64,000 bases of DNA from Nesterenkonia pannonica (GTDB taxonomy: Bacteria > Actinomycetota > Actinomycetes > Actinomycetales > Micrococcaceae). The notes beneath the pieces were generated by a model, which searched no databases, had not been told where the DNA came from, and was given only the letters and a program-made list of their open reading frames with translations. The number at the start of each line of letters is the position of its first letter. The first letter of the stretch is position 1. Position numbers and translations under genes: made by a program. The stretch is from NCBI RefSeq assembly GCF_019575955.1, contig NZ_CP080575.1, positions 372,001-436,000 of the forward strand, given 5' to 3'. This document shows positions 55,442-64,000 of this stretch, one piece after another.

Positions 55442-56099
55442 CTAGCGACGCTTCTCTTCAGCTGTCACTTCAATCTTCTCGACGAACCAGGTGGCCAGCG
55501 TCGCTGTCACGGTCCCCAGCAGCCCGAGGCCGCACAGCATGAGGCCGACCGCGATGGCGCGACCGAACCCGGTCACCGGGTAATAGTCGCCGTAGCCGAC
55601 TGTGGTGATCGTGACCACCGACCACCACAGTGCATCCCCGTAGCTGGTGATGTTGGCGCCCGGATCGTTCTGCTCCGCATCGAGAATGGCCAGTGAAGCC
55701 GTGAAAACCAGCACCCCGGCGACGAAGGCGGTGGAAATCGTGACCTTCTCCCTCAGTGCGGCCCCCGCATGGCGGCTGAACACCGAAATGACCGTGACCA
55801 GGCGCAGAAGGCGCAGCGGCCGCAGGACCGGGAGGATGACGATGGCCAGTTCGTGAATGTGGGTGAAGAACCACCGTCGAGTGTGGGGCACCAGGATCAG
55901 CGACACGATGTAGTCGATCGCGAAAAGAACCCACACGGCGTTCATCAGCCAAAAGGCCAATCGACATGCGACTCGCGCAGATTTCCGATGACCACGTAGC
56001 CGTACACACCGACGAACACCAGGGCGACCCCACCATGGGCCACTCGGTGGCTCTCGTCCACCGCTCGTAGGCGGCCCTGTTGTTCCACAATGACCGCAT
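55442..56099 (-). CDS. Voltage-gated-type potassium channel
   Basis: Six-helix K+ channel of about 220 residues. The S4-like helix is PVLRPLRLLRLVTVISVFSR with spaced arginines. The selectivity filter is SVVTITTVGYGDYYPVTGFG, followed by inner helix VGLMLCGLGLLGTVTATLAT and a short charged tail KIEVTAEEKRR. A frame break near 55960 and one near 56040 disturb the first helices. The ATG at 56097-56099 follows GGAGGGG. It lies between dagK and serS on the opposite strand, convergent with dagK. Confidence 0.87.
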
Positions 56100-56289
56100 C
56101 AGGTGATCCCCTCCCTCGCCTTGGACCGTGAGGGTCACGACGCGCTTCTCACCATATCGAATCAAACGCCCATCCGACCGACGCCTGAGGAGCGCAAGGA
56201 CGGCGATCAGTACGTCTCCACGGACCTTTCTTCGCGTGACGACGCTCAGCCTGCTGAGGTGCCGAACGGCGTCGATTAGGCTGGTCTTT

Positions 56290-57576
56290 GTGATCGACAT
56301 CAAGGACCTCATTGAGAACCCGGATCAGTACAAGGCCTCGCAGCGTGCGCGGGGCGCATCTGAGGCGGTGGTCGATCAGCTGATCGCCGCACACGAGACT
56401 CGGTCCGCGGCGATCACCCGCTTCGAGTCGCTGCGTGCCGAGCAGAAGGCCAACGGCAAGAAGGTCGCCCAGGCGCAGGGCGAGGAGAAGCAGCAGCTTC
56501 TTCAGGCCGTCAAGCAGCTGAGCCAGGACGTGAAGGCCGCCGAGGCCGAATCCGCGCACGCTCAGGACGAGCTGCGCAGCCTGCAGGCCTCCTTCCCTAA
56601 CCTCATCCACGAGGGCGTCCCCATGCGGCGGCGAGGATGACTTCGCGACGCTGCGCCACGAAGGATCACCGCGAGACTTCGCCGCCGAAGGCTTCGAGCC
56701 CAAAGATCACCTGGAGCTCGCCGAAGCTCTCGGCGCAGTGGACATGGAGCAGGGCGCCAAAGTCTCCGGCGCCCGCTTCTACTTCCTCAAAGGCATCGGA
56801 GCCCGCCTCGAGCTGGCCATCATGCAGATGGGGCTGGATCAGGCCCTGGAGGCAGACTTCACACCGATGATGACCCCCACCCTCGTCCGTCCCGACACCA
56901 TGGTAAGCACCGGCTTTGACGTCGAGCACGACGATGAGATCTACCGCCTCGAACGCGACGACATGTATCTCGTCGGCACCTCCGAGGTCGCTCTGGTAAG
57001 CTACCACGCCGACGAGATTCTCGACCTCTCCATAAGCCCCAGCGCTACGCAGGGTGGTCCACCTGCTACCGGCGAGAAGTACTCGCACGGCAAGGACACC
57101 CGCGGCATCATCCGAGTGCACCAGTTCAACAAGCTGGAGATGTTCGTCTACTGCTCCGCATCAGAGTCCAAAGCTGAGCACGAGCGGCTCCTCGCGTGGG
57201 AGGAGCAGATGCTGGCCAAGCTCGAGCTGCCCTACCGCGTGATCGACACCGCCGCCGGGGATCTGGGCCTCTCGGCCGCCCGCAAGTTCGACTGTGAGGC
57301 GTGGGTGCCCACACAGGGCACCTACCGCGAGCTCACCTCCACCTCCGACACCACCACATTCCAGGCGCGACGGCTCAACATCCGCGAGAGAACGCTCAAC
57401 GACGACGGCAGCAGAGGCCCCACAGCCCCGGTCGCCACCCTCAACGGGACGCTCGCCACCACCCGGTGGATCGTCGCCCTCCTCGAGAACCACCAGCAGG
57501 CCGACGGCTCGGTGCGCGTCCCCGAGGCACTGCGCCCTTACCTCGGCGGCCTCGAGCTCATCCAGGCCCCCAGTAG
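56290..57576 (+). CDS. serS: Seryl-tRNA synthetase
   Basis: Class II aminoacyl-tRNA synthetase, about 428 residues. The N-terminal coiled-coil arm ([20 protein letters not shown] to [20 protein letters not shown]) precedes the core: [43 protein letters not shown] (motif 2 region), [14 protein letters not shown] and [20 protein letters not shown] (motif 3), ending [20 protein letters not shown]. As written the frame runs on to 57718, but one missing C in the CCCCC run near 57570 hides a TAG at 57574-57576. GTAAGC/ATAAGC miscalls at 56903, 56996 and about 57031 fall on conserved Ala-Gly pairs. TAGGCT (56277-56282) is 7 nt before GTG 56290. Confidence 0.94.
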
Positions 57577-57593
57577 CACTCCGGAGCCGACCC

Positions 57594-57623
57594 GAGCATC
57601 GGCCGAACGTTCGGCCAATGCTC
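57594..57623 (+). terminator. Hairpin after serS
   Basis: GAGCATCGGCCGAAC followed directly by GTTCGGCCAATGCTC, a 30-nt near-perfect palindrome with one mismatch, begins 17 bp after the repaired serS stop. Its position supports that stop over the longer open frame. Confidence 0.7.
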
Positions 57624-57778
57624 AGGCTGCACTCACCTTCGCTCGTTACGAAAGAGACATGAACTCCGAAGGCGCGCCCGGCAAGGACAGCCTCATCTTG
57701 CTGGCGCGACTTTTCTGAGTTTCTAAGATCTGAGTGTTGGCGTACGCCAGCACCTGACCCCTCTAAGCGAAGGAGCGG

Positions 57779-58278
57779 ATGGATATGTCCGACAAACATG
57801 CAGACTACACAGTGCCCGGCGTCAGCCTGGAGAGCGGACGCGAGCTCGCGGGCCTTCTGCAGGCTCGCCTCCACGCTCTCAACGACCTCCAGCTCGCCCT
57901 CAAGCACGTTCACTGGAACGTCGTGGGCCCCAACTTCATCGCCGTCCACGAGATGATCGACCCGCAGGTCGAGAAGGTGCGCGGCTTTGCCGACGAGGTG
58001 GCAGAGCGCATCGCCACCCTGGGCTCCGCTCCTCCGGCCTCTCCGGTGAGCTCGTGACCGAGCGTCACTGGGCCGACTACCCGCTGTTCAAGGCCTCCGT
58101 CGAGGACCACCTGAAGGAGCTCGACAAGGTCTACACCGGCGTCATCGAGGATCACCGCGAGGTGATGGCCAAGGTCGGAGACACCGACATGATCACCGAG
58201 GACCTGCTCGTCGGCCAGATCAAGGACCTCGAGCTGTTCCAGTGGTTCATCCGCAGCCACGTCGAGAAGCTGGGCTGA
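57779..58278 (+). CDS. dps: Dps family DNA-binding/ferroxidase protein
   Basis: Ferritin-like mini-ferritin of about 165 residues. The ferroxidase half-sites are in LALKHVHWNVVGPNFIAVHE and MIDPQVEKVRGFADEVAERI. After one base loss (about 58030) it continues ELVTERHWADYPLFKASVED, VYTGVIEDHREVMAKVGDTD and ELFQWFIRSHVEKLG. Dps protects DNA and stores iron under oxidative or starvation stress. ATG 57779 lies 4 nt after GAAGGAGC, with a second ATG two codons later. Confidence 0.92.
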
Positions 58279-58302
58279 TCCGCAGCCGCCAGCACTGAAT
58301 CC

Positions 58303-58340
58303 TGTGGGGTCCCGCTCAGTCCGCTGAGCGGGGCCCCACA
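58303..58340. terminator. Bidirectional terminator between dps and the LacI gene
   Basis: TGTGGGGTCCCGCTCAG (58303-58319) and CTGAGCGGGGCCCCACA (58324-58340) form a 17-bp stem with one G-U pair and a TCCG tetraloop. It serves dps on the plus strand and the lacI-type gene on the minus strand, whose repaired stop codon (58316-58318) lies inside the stem. Confidence 0.85.
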
Positions 58341-59371
58341 GGCATGTGCGCCGGGGCGCCCGTCGTCTCCTGACGACCAGCTGAGTCGCCAGCTGAACAT
58401 GATGCGAATCCGGGCCCGCCCCCGATGCATCTGGAGAAGTGTGCGCAGCGCAGTCCTCCCCATCTCCGAGATGGGCTGCCGGATCGTGGTCAGCGCAGGG
58501 GCCGTGGGCATGGTTGCGTAGGTGTCGTCGAATCCCATGACCGACAGATCCTCGGGCACGCGCAGCCCTCTGACGCGGGCCGCCTCCAGGACGCCCTGCG
58601 CAGACCGGTCGGAGCCGCAGAAGATCGCAGTCGGAGGCTCAGGCGCGTCCAGCAGCTGCGATCCCATCTCCACACCATCTTCGAAGTCGAACTGCCTCTC
58701 CAGGACCATCGACGGGTCGGCGTCCAAGCCCCGGCCGCGCAGTGCACTCAGGAACCCGTGAAGGCGCTCGCTCCAGGTAAGCGATCGATGATGGCCCCCG
58801 CGAAGCCGAAGCGCGTATGCCCCAGTTCGATCAGGTGCCCCGCAGCCTGGACGCCTCCCGTGAAGTTCGCTCCCCCAATCGAGACCAGCCCGTCGTCCAA
58901 GGGGTCCACCGGGTCCACGGCCACCACCGCAATCCCCAGAGACTCAAGACGTCTCCGCTGCTCGGGCGACATCTCCGCCGTCACCAGGATGACGCCCGCT
59001 CGGCCCCGTCGGACCGCATGCTCGCACCAACGCTGAGACAGAGGGGCGCCGGACGGTTCGCCGTGCGCATCAAGGCTGTCGACCAGAATCTCCACGCGCT
59101 CTGACGCTGCCGCGGAGAGGATGCCGTCCAAAGCCTGCATGACGTACGCATTCAGCACCGTGTTCACCACAACATGCACTTCGTGGAGGGCGTTGACGGT
59201 GCGCGGCCCCGTAGACGGCACATAGCCCATCTGCTCCAGCGCAGCCTCCACCTGAGTGCGCGTGGTGGGCGCTACATCAGGACGGTGGTTCAGCACCTTC
59301 GACACCGTGGCCGTCGACACGCCGCAGTGCCGCGCCACCTGCTCGAGGGTCGGGCGTGCGGTCTGCGGCAT
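58316..59371 (-). CDS. LacI family transcriptional regulator
   Basis: Sugar-responsive repressor of about 350 residues. N-terminal HTH: RPTLEQVARHCGVSTATVSK, VLNHRPDVAPTTRTQVEAAL and EQMGYVP (hinge). The periplasmic-binding-like domain includes RRGRAGVILVTAEMSPEQRR, LGIAVVAVDPVDPLDDGLVS, IGGANFTGGVQAAGHLIELG, AIFCGSDRSAQGVLEAARVR and LSVMGFDDTYATMPTAPALT. A base loss near 58760 and one near 58410 are repaired to give an end of QLATQLVVRRRRAP and the stop at 58316. ATG 59369-59371 follows GGAGGT by 4-5 nt. It is divergent from a sugar ABC operon that it probably controls, along with itself, through the CGAAAA-N2-TTTCG boxes. Confidence 0.9.
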
Positions 59372-59390
59372 CAGGACCTCCGGAAGTCAT

Positions 59391-59403
59391 CGAAAATCTT
59401 TCG
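59391..59403. promoter_or_regulatory. LacI-type operator candidate 1
   Basis: CGAAAATCTTTCG, an inverted repeat of CGAAA around a 3-bp centre, lies 20 bp upstream of the regulator start and fits autoregulation. Confidence 0.55.
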
Positions 59404-59487
59404 TGCGGACCATCGTTGGAATGGACTCACAACGCGGCTAGTCTAAGCACACAAGGAGGCATCGGGCCTGAAAAGCGCCACGATGAC

Positions 59488-59500
59488 CGAAAAAGTTTCG
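59488..59500. promoter_or_regulatory. LacI-type operator candidate 2
   Basis: CGAAAAAGTTTCG differs from the first box only in the two centre bases (CGAAAA-N2-TTTCG). The two copies are 97 bp apart, centre to centre, in one short intergenic region, which supports a real binding site. Confidence 0.55.
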
Positions 59501-59819
59501 ACGCACTTTCACGAGAAATGAGGAGCTTGGCCATGCAGAACCTTCCATAGGCCGAGGGGTCCGAGCCCCCGTCGCGCGATCGCACTGATCGCCCGGTCTG
59601 CCGCGAACCGGCGAGTCTTCGCCGCTTCCATGAGGCAGCTTCGGCATATCGGTCTGCCGATGCGCAGAATTCGGCTGATCAGACCGGCAGTGCGGCAGCT
59701 CGAGGGCCCTTTCGATCACGTCGATGCACTTCCCGCCCCGGATTCTCAGGATCCGGCCGTTGCGGGGACGGCATCGAACGAACGCAGCGCAGCCCCGGGA
59801 ATCCGGGAACGCTGACTAT

Positions 59820-59833
59820 GTGACAGCTGTCAC
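59820..59833. promoter_or_regulatory. 14-bp perfect palindrome upstream of the sugar operon promoter
   Basis: GTGACAGCTGTCAC is a perfect dyad ending 8 bp before the -35 hexamer. Its sequence differs from the CGAAA boxes, so a second regulator is possible. Confidence 0.5.
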
Positions 59834-59841
59834 TGTGCTCC

Positions 59842-59870
59842 TTGACACAACCTGTGCGCCCTATTTAGTC
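59842..59870 (+). promoter_or_regulatory. Promoter of the sugar ABC transporter operon
   Basis: TTGACA (59842-59847) and TTAGTC (59865-59870) are 17 bp apart. The resulting leader of about 85 nt holds GAAAGGA before the ATG at 59962, so unlike many genes here this one is not leaderless. Confidence 0.55.
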
Positions 59871-59961
59871 TCTCCGTAAGACGAAATGTGGGTCAGATCA
59901 CCTCGAACAGTCATCCGGACCGTTGGGGAGACCTGCAGGTTGATCCGAAAGGACGTACGCA

Positions 59962-61276
59962 ATGGCGCGTCATCTCACACTCAAAGCTGGAATCGCCGGA
60001 CTCTCGGCCGCGTCACTGGTGGCCCTGACGGCCTGCGGCGGCGACAACGGCGACGGCAACGGCGGCGGGGACGGCGAAGGCGGCGGCGACGCCTCCGCAT
60101 GGGTCCTCACCGGCGGCGGCTGGCCGCAGATCGAGGACGACTTCGAGCGCTGGAACGAAGAGAACCCCGAGCAGGACATCAGCGTCGAAGCCTACGAGAA
60201 CGACGCCTACAAGGAGCAGATCCGCACGGCAGTCGGTGCAGGCGAAGCCCCCACGCTCATCATGAGCTGGACCGGCGGCGCGCTGCTCGAGTACGTCGAG
60301 GCCGAGCGCGTGGTGCCCTGACTGACAACACCGGAGACCTTGAGGACCGTGTCTACGATGCGATCTGGGAGAACGGCGTCGTCGACGGCGAAACTTACGC
60401 CGTTCCCTCAACGACGTGCAGCCCGTTGTCATGTACTACAACCAGGAGCTCTTCGACGAGGTCGGCATCGAGGTGCCCGAGACCTGGTCCGACGTCGAGG
60501 AGGCCATCGAGGTCTTCAACGACAACGACATCGCGCCCTTCTCCCTGGTAAGCGGCTCCGTGTGGTAAGCCTGATGTGGCTGCAGTACCTCACTGACCGT
60601 CACGGCGGCGAGGAGCAGTTCACCGGAATCATCGAGGATGGCGACTCCTGGAACAACGAATCCGTCCTCTTCGCGCTCGAGACCATGCAGGACCTCGGCG
60701 AGAACGGCGGATACATCGACACCTACAACGGCATCGACGCCGCTCAGAACGAGGACGCCCAGCTGCTGGCCGACGGCCAGGCAGCCATGCTGCTTCAGGG
60801 ATCCTGGGTCTACGCGACCATCAACATGGACTTCCCTGAGTTCGCAGACTCGGGCAACTTCGGCTTCACCACCTTCCCTGAGCTGGAGGACGGCGAGGGC
60901 GACCCGAGCAACCTCGTCGGAAACCCGGCGAACTACTGGTCGGTCTCCGCTGACGCTCCCGAAGTGGACCAGCAGGACGCCATGGACTACATCAGCGAGC
61001 ACCTCTACAACGATGAGGCCGTGGACACCATGCTCGATCTTAAGCTCCCTTCCGCCGCTGAACGACATCAGCGACCGGATCGAAGGCACCGAGGCCGAGG
61101 ACTTCCTCACCTTCGCCGACGAGCAGGTCGACAACGCCAACCACTTCCAGCTGTCCTGGGACCAGGCCGTCATGCCCGAGCTTGAGCAGCCGCTCATGGA
61201 CAACCTCTCCGAGATCCTCGCCGGAAACATCACTCCGGAAGAGTTCGCGGAGAACATGGACAACGCAAGCAACTGA
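59962..61276 (+). CDS. Carbohydrate ABC transporter substrate-binding lipoprotein
   Basis: Family 1 extracellular solute-binding protein, about 435 residues. The signal peptide MARHLTLKAGIAGLSAASLV ends at a lipobox LTAC with Cys at about residue 24, then a Gly/Asp-rich linker. The mature protein shows NEENPEQDISVEAYENDAYK, GETYAVP, VVMYYNQELFDEVGIEVPET, LMWLQYLTDRHGGEEQFTGI and DGQAAMLLQGSWVYATINMD, and ends EEFAENMDNASN. Miscalls near 60549, 60572 and 61035 and base losses near 60320 and 60407 break the frame. It leads an SBP-permease-permease-GH3 operon; the ligand is probably a plant-type oligosaccharide, by context. Confidence 0.9.
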
Positions 61277-61299
61277 TACGGGAATAAGACACCTCACTG

Positions 61300-62292
61300 A
61301 TGACTGAGACTGCCGCACCCCGCTCCACGGACGCCCCGGAGACCCCACAGGGTCCCGGGGCGCCCGGAGGGCAGAAGGCATCACCTGCCTCGCCCTCGCC
61401 CAAGACATCGGGCGTCCGCAGACAGGGCCCCTCCTTCCTGATGGCGCTGCCCGCCGTGGCGTTCTTCGGGTTCTTCGCCCTCGTCCCGCTCGCCGGGGTC
61501 ATTGCCATCTCCTTCCTGGACTGGCAGACCATCCGGGGCACCGTGGAGTGGGTCGGCCTCAGCAACTGGGAGACCGTGCTGACCAACCGGGACTTCACCT
61601 GGCGCGCCCTTCAGCTGACGCTCTACTTCGTTGTCGGGTCATACCTGTTCCAAATGCCGGTGGCGCTGCTGCTCGGCGTGTTCATGGCAGGAGCCCAGAA
61701 GTATCGGGCCCTGCTGGCAGTGCTCTACTTCCTGCCGCTGCTGTTCAGCTCGGTGGCGGTCGGCCTGACCTTCCAGTCGCTGTTCTCCCCGAACTACGGG
61801 ATCTCCGCGGCGCTGGACTGGGCGCCGCTGCCCAACGACTGGCTGTCCAACCCCAACATCGTCATGTTCGTGATGATCTTCGTGGTCGGCTGGTGCTTCA
61901 TCCCCTTCCACTCCCTGCTGTACCAGGCAGGAGTCCGTCAGATCCCGCAGAGCATGTACGAGGCGGCGACGCTCGACGGCGTAGGCCGGGTGCGGCAGTT
62001 CTTCTCCATCACCATGCCGCAGCTGCGGTACACCTTCATCACATCGTCCACCCTGATGCTGGTCGGCTCGCTCACCTACTTCGACCTCATCTACGTGCTC
62101 ACCGGAGGCTCGCCCGCCAACGCGGTGCGCATCCTGCCGCTCGACATGTACATCGAAGGCTTCAGCGCCCACAACCTGGGCAACGCGTCCGTGATCGCGG
62201 TCATCCTGGTGGCGATCGGCCTGGCGCTGTCGCTGATGCTGAACGTGCTGTCCGGCTCGACCAAGATGCAGTCCGACAAGGCAGGTGCCTGA
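61300..62292 (+). CDS. Sugar ABC transporter permease (MalF type)
   Basis: Intact permease of 330 residues. A disordered Pro/Ala/Ser-rich N-terminus of about 40 residues precedes six membrane helices beginning FLMALPAVAFFGFFALVPLA. The EAA loop that contacts the ATPase is SMYEAATLDGVGRVRQFFSI. The last helix (VIAVILVAIGLALSLMLNVL) is followed by a short tail. No ATPase gene is in view; such systems commonly share an MsiK-type ATPase encoded elsewhere. It starts 23 bp after the binding protein. Confidence 0.92.
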   Translation: MTETAAPRSTDAPETPQGPGAPGGQKASPASPSPKTSGVRRQGPSFLMALPAVAFFGFFALVPLAGVIAISFLDWQTIRGTVEWVGLSNWETVLTNRDFTWRALQLTLYFVVGSYLFQMPVALLLGVFMAGAQKYRALLAVLYFLPLLFSSVAVGLTFQSLFSPNYGISAALDWAPLPNDWLSNPNIVMFVMIFVVGWCFIPFHSLLYQAGVRQIPQSMYEAATLDGVGRVRQFFSITMPQLRYTFITSSTLMLVGSLTYFDLIYVLTGGSPANAVRILPLDMYIEGFSAHNLGNASVIAVILVAIGLALSLMLNVLSGSTKMQSDKAGA

Positions 62293-62296
62293 ACCG

Positions 62297-63243
62297 ATGA
62301 CCCACACCGCTTCCACGCAGGCTTAGCCAGCCCGACGCCGGACAGGCCCTGGACCCCAAGGAGCCCAAGGGCGGCGCCCAGGGCACCAAAGCCTTCGGCC
62401 CCAAGGGCCGGGGCACCAAGCCCGCAAAGCCCTACGAATCCCCAACGTCGCCGCGGCGTCATGGGATGGGTCTGGCTGGGCATCATCATCCTGCCGATCT
62501 ACTTCATCGTCATCACGGCGTTCCGGTCCCGGCAGGACCTTGCGGCCAGCAACCAGCTGATCCCCACCGCCGAACCGACCCTGCAGAACTTCGTCAGGGT
62601 CATCGAGAACGACTTCTTCCACTTCTTCCTCAACTCGGTGATCGTGACCATCTCCACGGTGGTGGTGGTGCTCGCGGTGTCCGTGATGGCCGCCTACTAC
62701 ATCACCCGATCCACCAGCTGGGGCGGGGTAGCTCTTCCAGGTGATCCTGCTCGGAATCGCAATCCCCGTGCAGGCCACGATCATCCCGGTCTACTACCTG
62801 ATCCAGTATCTCAACCTGTACGACACCCTCTGGGCGCTGATCCTGCCCCAGATCGCCTTCGCCATCCCGCTGAGCGTGCTCATCATCGTGAACTTCGTCC
62901 GGGACATCCCCAACGAGCTCTTCGAATCGATGAGGGTCGACGGAGTAAGCGAGTGGAGGATCCTGAGCTCGCTCGTGCTGCCCATGTCGATGCCCGCTCT
63001 GATGACCGTCGGCATCTACCAGGCGCTGCAGGTGTGGAACGGGTTCCTGTTCCCGCTGGTCCTCACCCAGTCCAGAGACGTCCGCGTGCTGCCCCTGAGC
63101 CTCTGGGAGTACCAGGGCCAGTTCGGTGTGGACACCCCCGCCACCCTGGCCGCTGTGGTGCTGTCCGCACTGCCGCTGCTGGCCGCCTACATCGTGGGCC
63201 GCCGCTACATTGTGGCGGGCCTGACCGCCGCTTCTCCAAGTAG
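62297..63243 (+). CDS. Sugar ABC transporter permease (MalG type)
   Basis: Second permease, about 315 residues. A Lys/Gly/Pro-rich N-terminal tail precedes VWLGIIILPIYFIVITAFRS. Further blocks are FLNSVIVTISTVVVVLAVSV, IPVQATIIPVYYLIQYLNLY and the EAA loop ELFESMRVDGVSEWRILSSL, where Val-Ser is a GTAAGC miscall (62945-62950) of the usual Ala-Gly. It ends AGFSK at TAG 63241-63243 after one restored G near 63230. A miscall near 62323 and a base loss near 62730 break the frame. It starts 4 bp after the MalF-type gene. Confidence 0.9.
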
Positions 63244-63294
63244 GACGAGCACCTCTCCGCACTCCCCACCCGTGACACACCTGAAAGGGGCCTC

Positions 63295-64000
63295 GTGGCT
63301 GATCACGTGACCGGACCCTGGAACGACCCATCCCTCAGCGTCGACGAGCGCGTCGATGCGCTGCTGGCCAAGATGACCCTCGAAGAGAAGGTCTCCCAGC
63401 TCGGCGCACACTGGGAGATGGAGGACGGCAACGAGGAGGCCGACGGTGATGTCGCACCCATGGAGGATGCGATGTCTGCCGGGAAGCTTCCCTTCGACGA
63501 GGAGATCGTCGACGGGCTTGGGCACCTGACACGCACCTTCGGCACCAAGCCGCTGAGCGTGCCCGAAGGCGCTGCGGACCTGCGCAGGCGCCAGGCTGCG
63601 GTGGTCGAGAGCAACAGGTTCGGAATTCCTGCCATCGCGCACGAGGAGTGCCTGACAGGCTTCACCGCCTACCAGGCCACCGTCTACCCGACGTCACTCG
63701 CGTGGGGTGCCACCTTCGATCCGGAGCTGATCGAACGCATGGCGCGGGCCATCGGCGAGGACATGGCGGCCGTCGGCGTGCAGCAGGGACTCTCGCCCGT
63801 GCTCGACGTGGTGCGCGATGCTCGCTGGGGCCGGGTCGAAGAGACGATGGGCGAGGACCCCTACGTCATCGGCACCCTGGCCACCTCCTATGTGAAGGGC
63901 CTCCAGAAGGCCGGGATCATCGCCACTCTGAAGCACTTCGCGGCTATGCGGCCTCACGAGCCGCCCGAAACCACGCCCCCGTGCACATGGGCCGCCGCGA
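63295..64000 (+). CDS. Glycoside hydrolase family 3 enzyme (partial)
   Basis: N-terminal part of a GH3 beta-glucosidase or beta-xylosidase; the gene leaves the window at 64000. Visible: SVDERVDALLAKMTLEEKVS (typical GH3 start), VESNRFGIPAIAHEECLTGF, VYPTSLAWGATFDPELIERM, QGLSPVLDVVRDARWGRVEE, TMGEDPYVIGTLATSYVKGL and IIATLKHFA. A base loss near 63945 shifts the last residues. The catalytic Asp and acid/base residues lie beyond the edge. The GTG at 63295 has AAGGGG about 4 nt upstream. There is no signal peptide, so it is an intracellular enzyme acting on sugars imported by the transporter encoded just upstream. Confidence 0.88.
   Translation, partial: MADHVTGPWNDPSLSVDERVDALLAKMTLEEKVSQLGAHWEMEDGNEEADGDVAPMEDAMSAGKLPFDEEIVDGLGHLTRTFGTKPLSVPEGAADLRRRQAAVVESNRFGIPAIAHEECLTGFTAYQATVYPTSLAWGATFDPELIERMARAIGEDMAAVGVQQGLSPVLDVVRDARWGRVEETMGEDPYVIGTLATSYVKGLQKAGIIATLKHFAAMRPHEPPETTPPCTWAAA

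Larger units (their letters stand above)
59372..59961. other. 590-bp intergenic regulatory region between the LacI gene and the sugar ABC operon
   Basis: I see no convincing gene here on either strand. It contains two 13-bp inverted repeats near the regulator (59391-59403, 59488-59500), a TTTC-N4-GAAA element (about 59507-59518), a 14-bp palindrome (59820-59833) and a promoter (59842-59870). The middle part (about 59550-59810) is G/C-rich with small hairpins such as TCGGCA...TGCCGA near 59640-59660 and no reading frame worth calling. Confidence 0.6.

Noticed and set aside
59438..59719. Minus-strand open frame of 93 codons upstream of the sugar operon
   Set aside because: It has no start signal or domain pattern and overlaps the second operator-like box.

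Overview
The window reads as chromosomal DNA of a high-GC actinobacterium of the order Micrococcales. The evidence is the G/C-ending codon use, the pheA-dagK-serS and helicase-Tad-topA neighbourhoods, the 32-residue bS22-type ribosomal protein and the leaderless gene starts. A complete ectABC set beside a Trk potassium system points to a salt-tolerant member such as a Nesterenkonia-like organism; that genus is inference. The sequence carries dozens of single-base homopolymer deletions plus a recurrent miscall (GTAAGC, GCTTAC or GCTTAAGC where conserved protein motifs demand an Ala-Gly GCNGGC, most simply GCCGGC). Most long genes are therefore broken into frames here. I read these as consensus errors, not pseudogenes, and give full gene spans.

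Layout. 1-3.4 kb: asparaginase II (partial), an apparent PurD-PurC fusion, and a small membrane protein. 3.5-12.9 kb: a minus-strand envelope block (class A PBP, metallophosphoesterase, heterodimeric ABC exporter, OatA-like acyltransferase). 13-21.9 kb: two paralogous ATP-grasp ligases, a MarP-like protease, a Crp regulator, and a run acs-aroQ-DUF4177-ridA-ATP-grasp-femX. 22-31.4 kb: nth, the Tad/Flp pilus genes in two opposed blocks, a PIG-L deacetylase, DUF4031, a candidate small RNA, and a DEAD/DEAH helicase. 31.4-42.1 kb: homocysteine methyltransferase, GNAT protein, trhO, methyltransferase, topA, ppx, a TIM-barrel isomerase, proC, a glutaredoxin-like protein and bS22. 42.2-48.4 kb: acuC, trkA, trkH, ectC, ectB, ectA and a CsbD-like protein. 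48.4-58.3 kb: uracil permease, amidase, rhodanese, pheA, an inserted DUF4041-T5orf172 nuclease, dagK, a K+ channel, serS and dps. 58.3-64 kb: a LacI regulator with a sugar ABC transporter and a GH3 glycosidase running off the end.

How the parts fit. The envelope genes cover peptidoglycan polymerisation (PBP1), modification (OatA) and probably cross-bridge building (FemX plus ATP-grasp ligases). The Trk and ectoine genes give the two classical phases of osmoadaptation, K+ uptake and then compatible solute. The Tad genes encode the motor, platform and pseudopilins of an Flp pilus. The last 5.7 kb is a LacI-controlled oligosaccharide uptake and hydrolysis unit.

The strongest candidates for unusual biology are (a) the SNIPE-like membrane nuclease, a probable anti-phage gene inserted between pheA and dagK; (b) the miscall pattern, which may be the footprint of a modified DNA motif; and (c) a very regular leaderless architecture, with a -10 hexamer 6-8 nt before the start codon in at least 17 genes.
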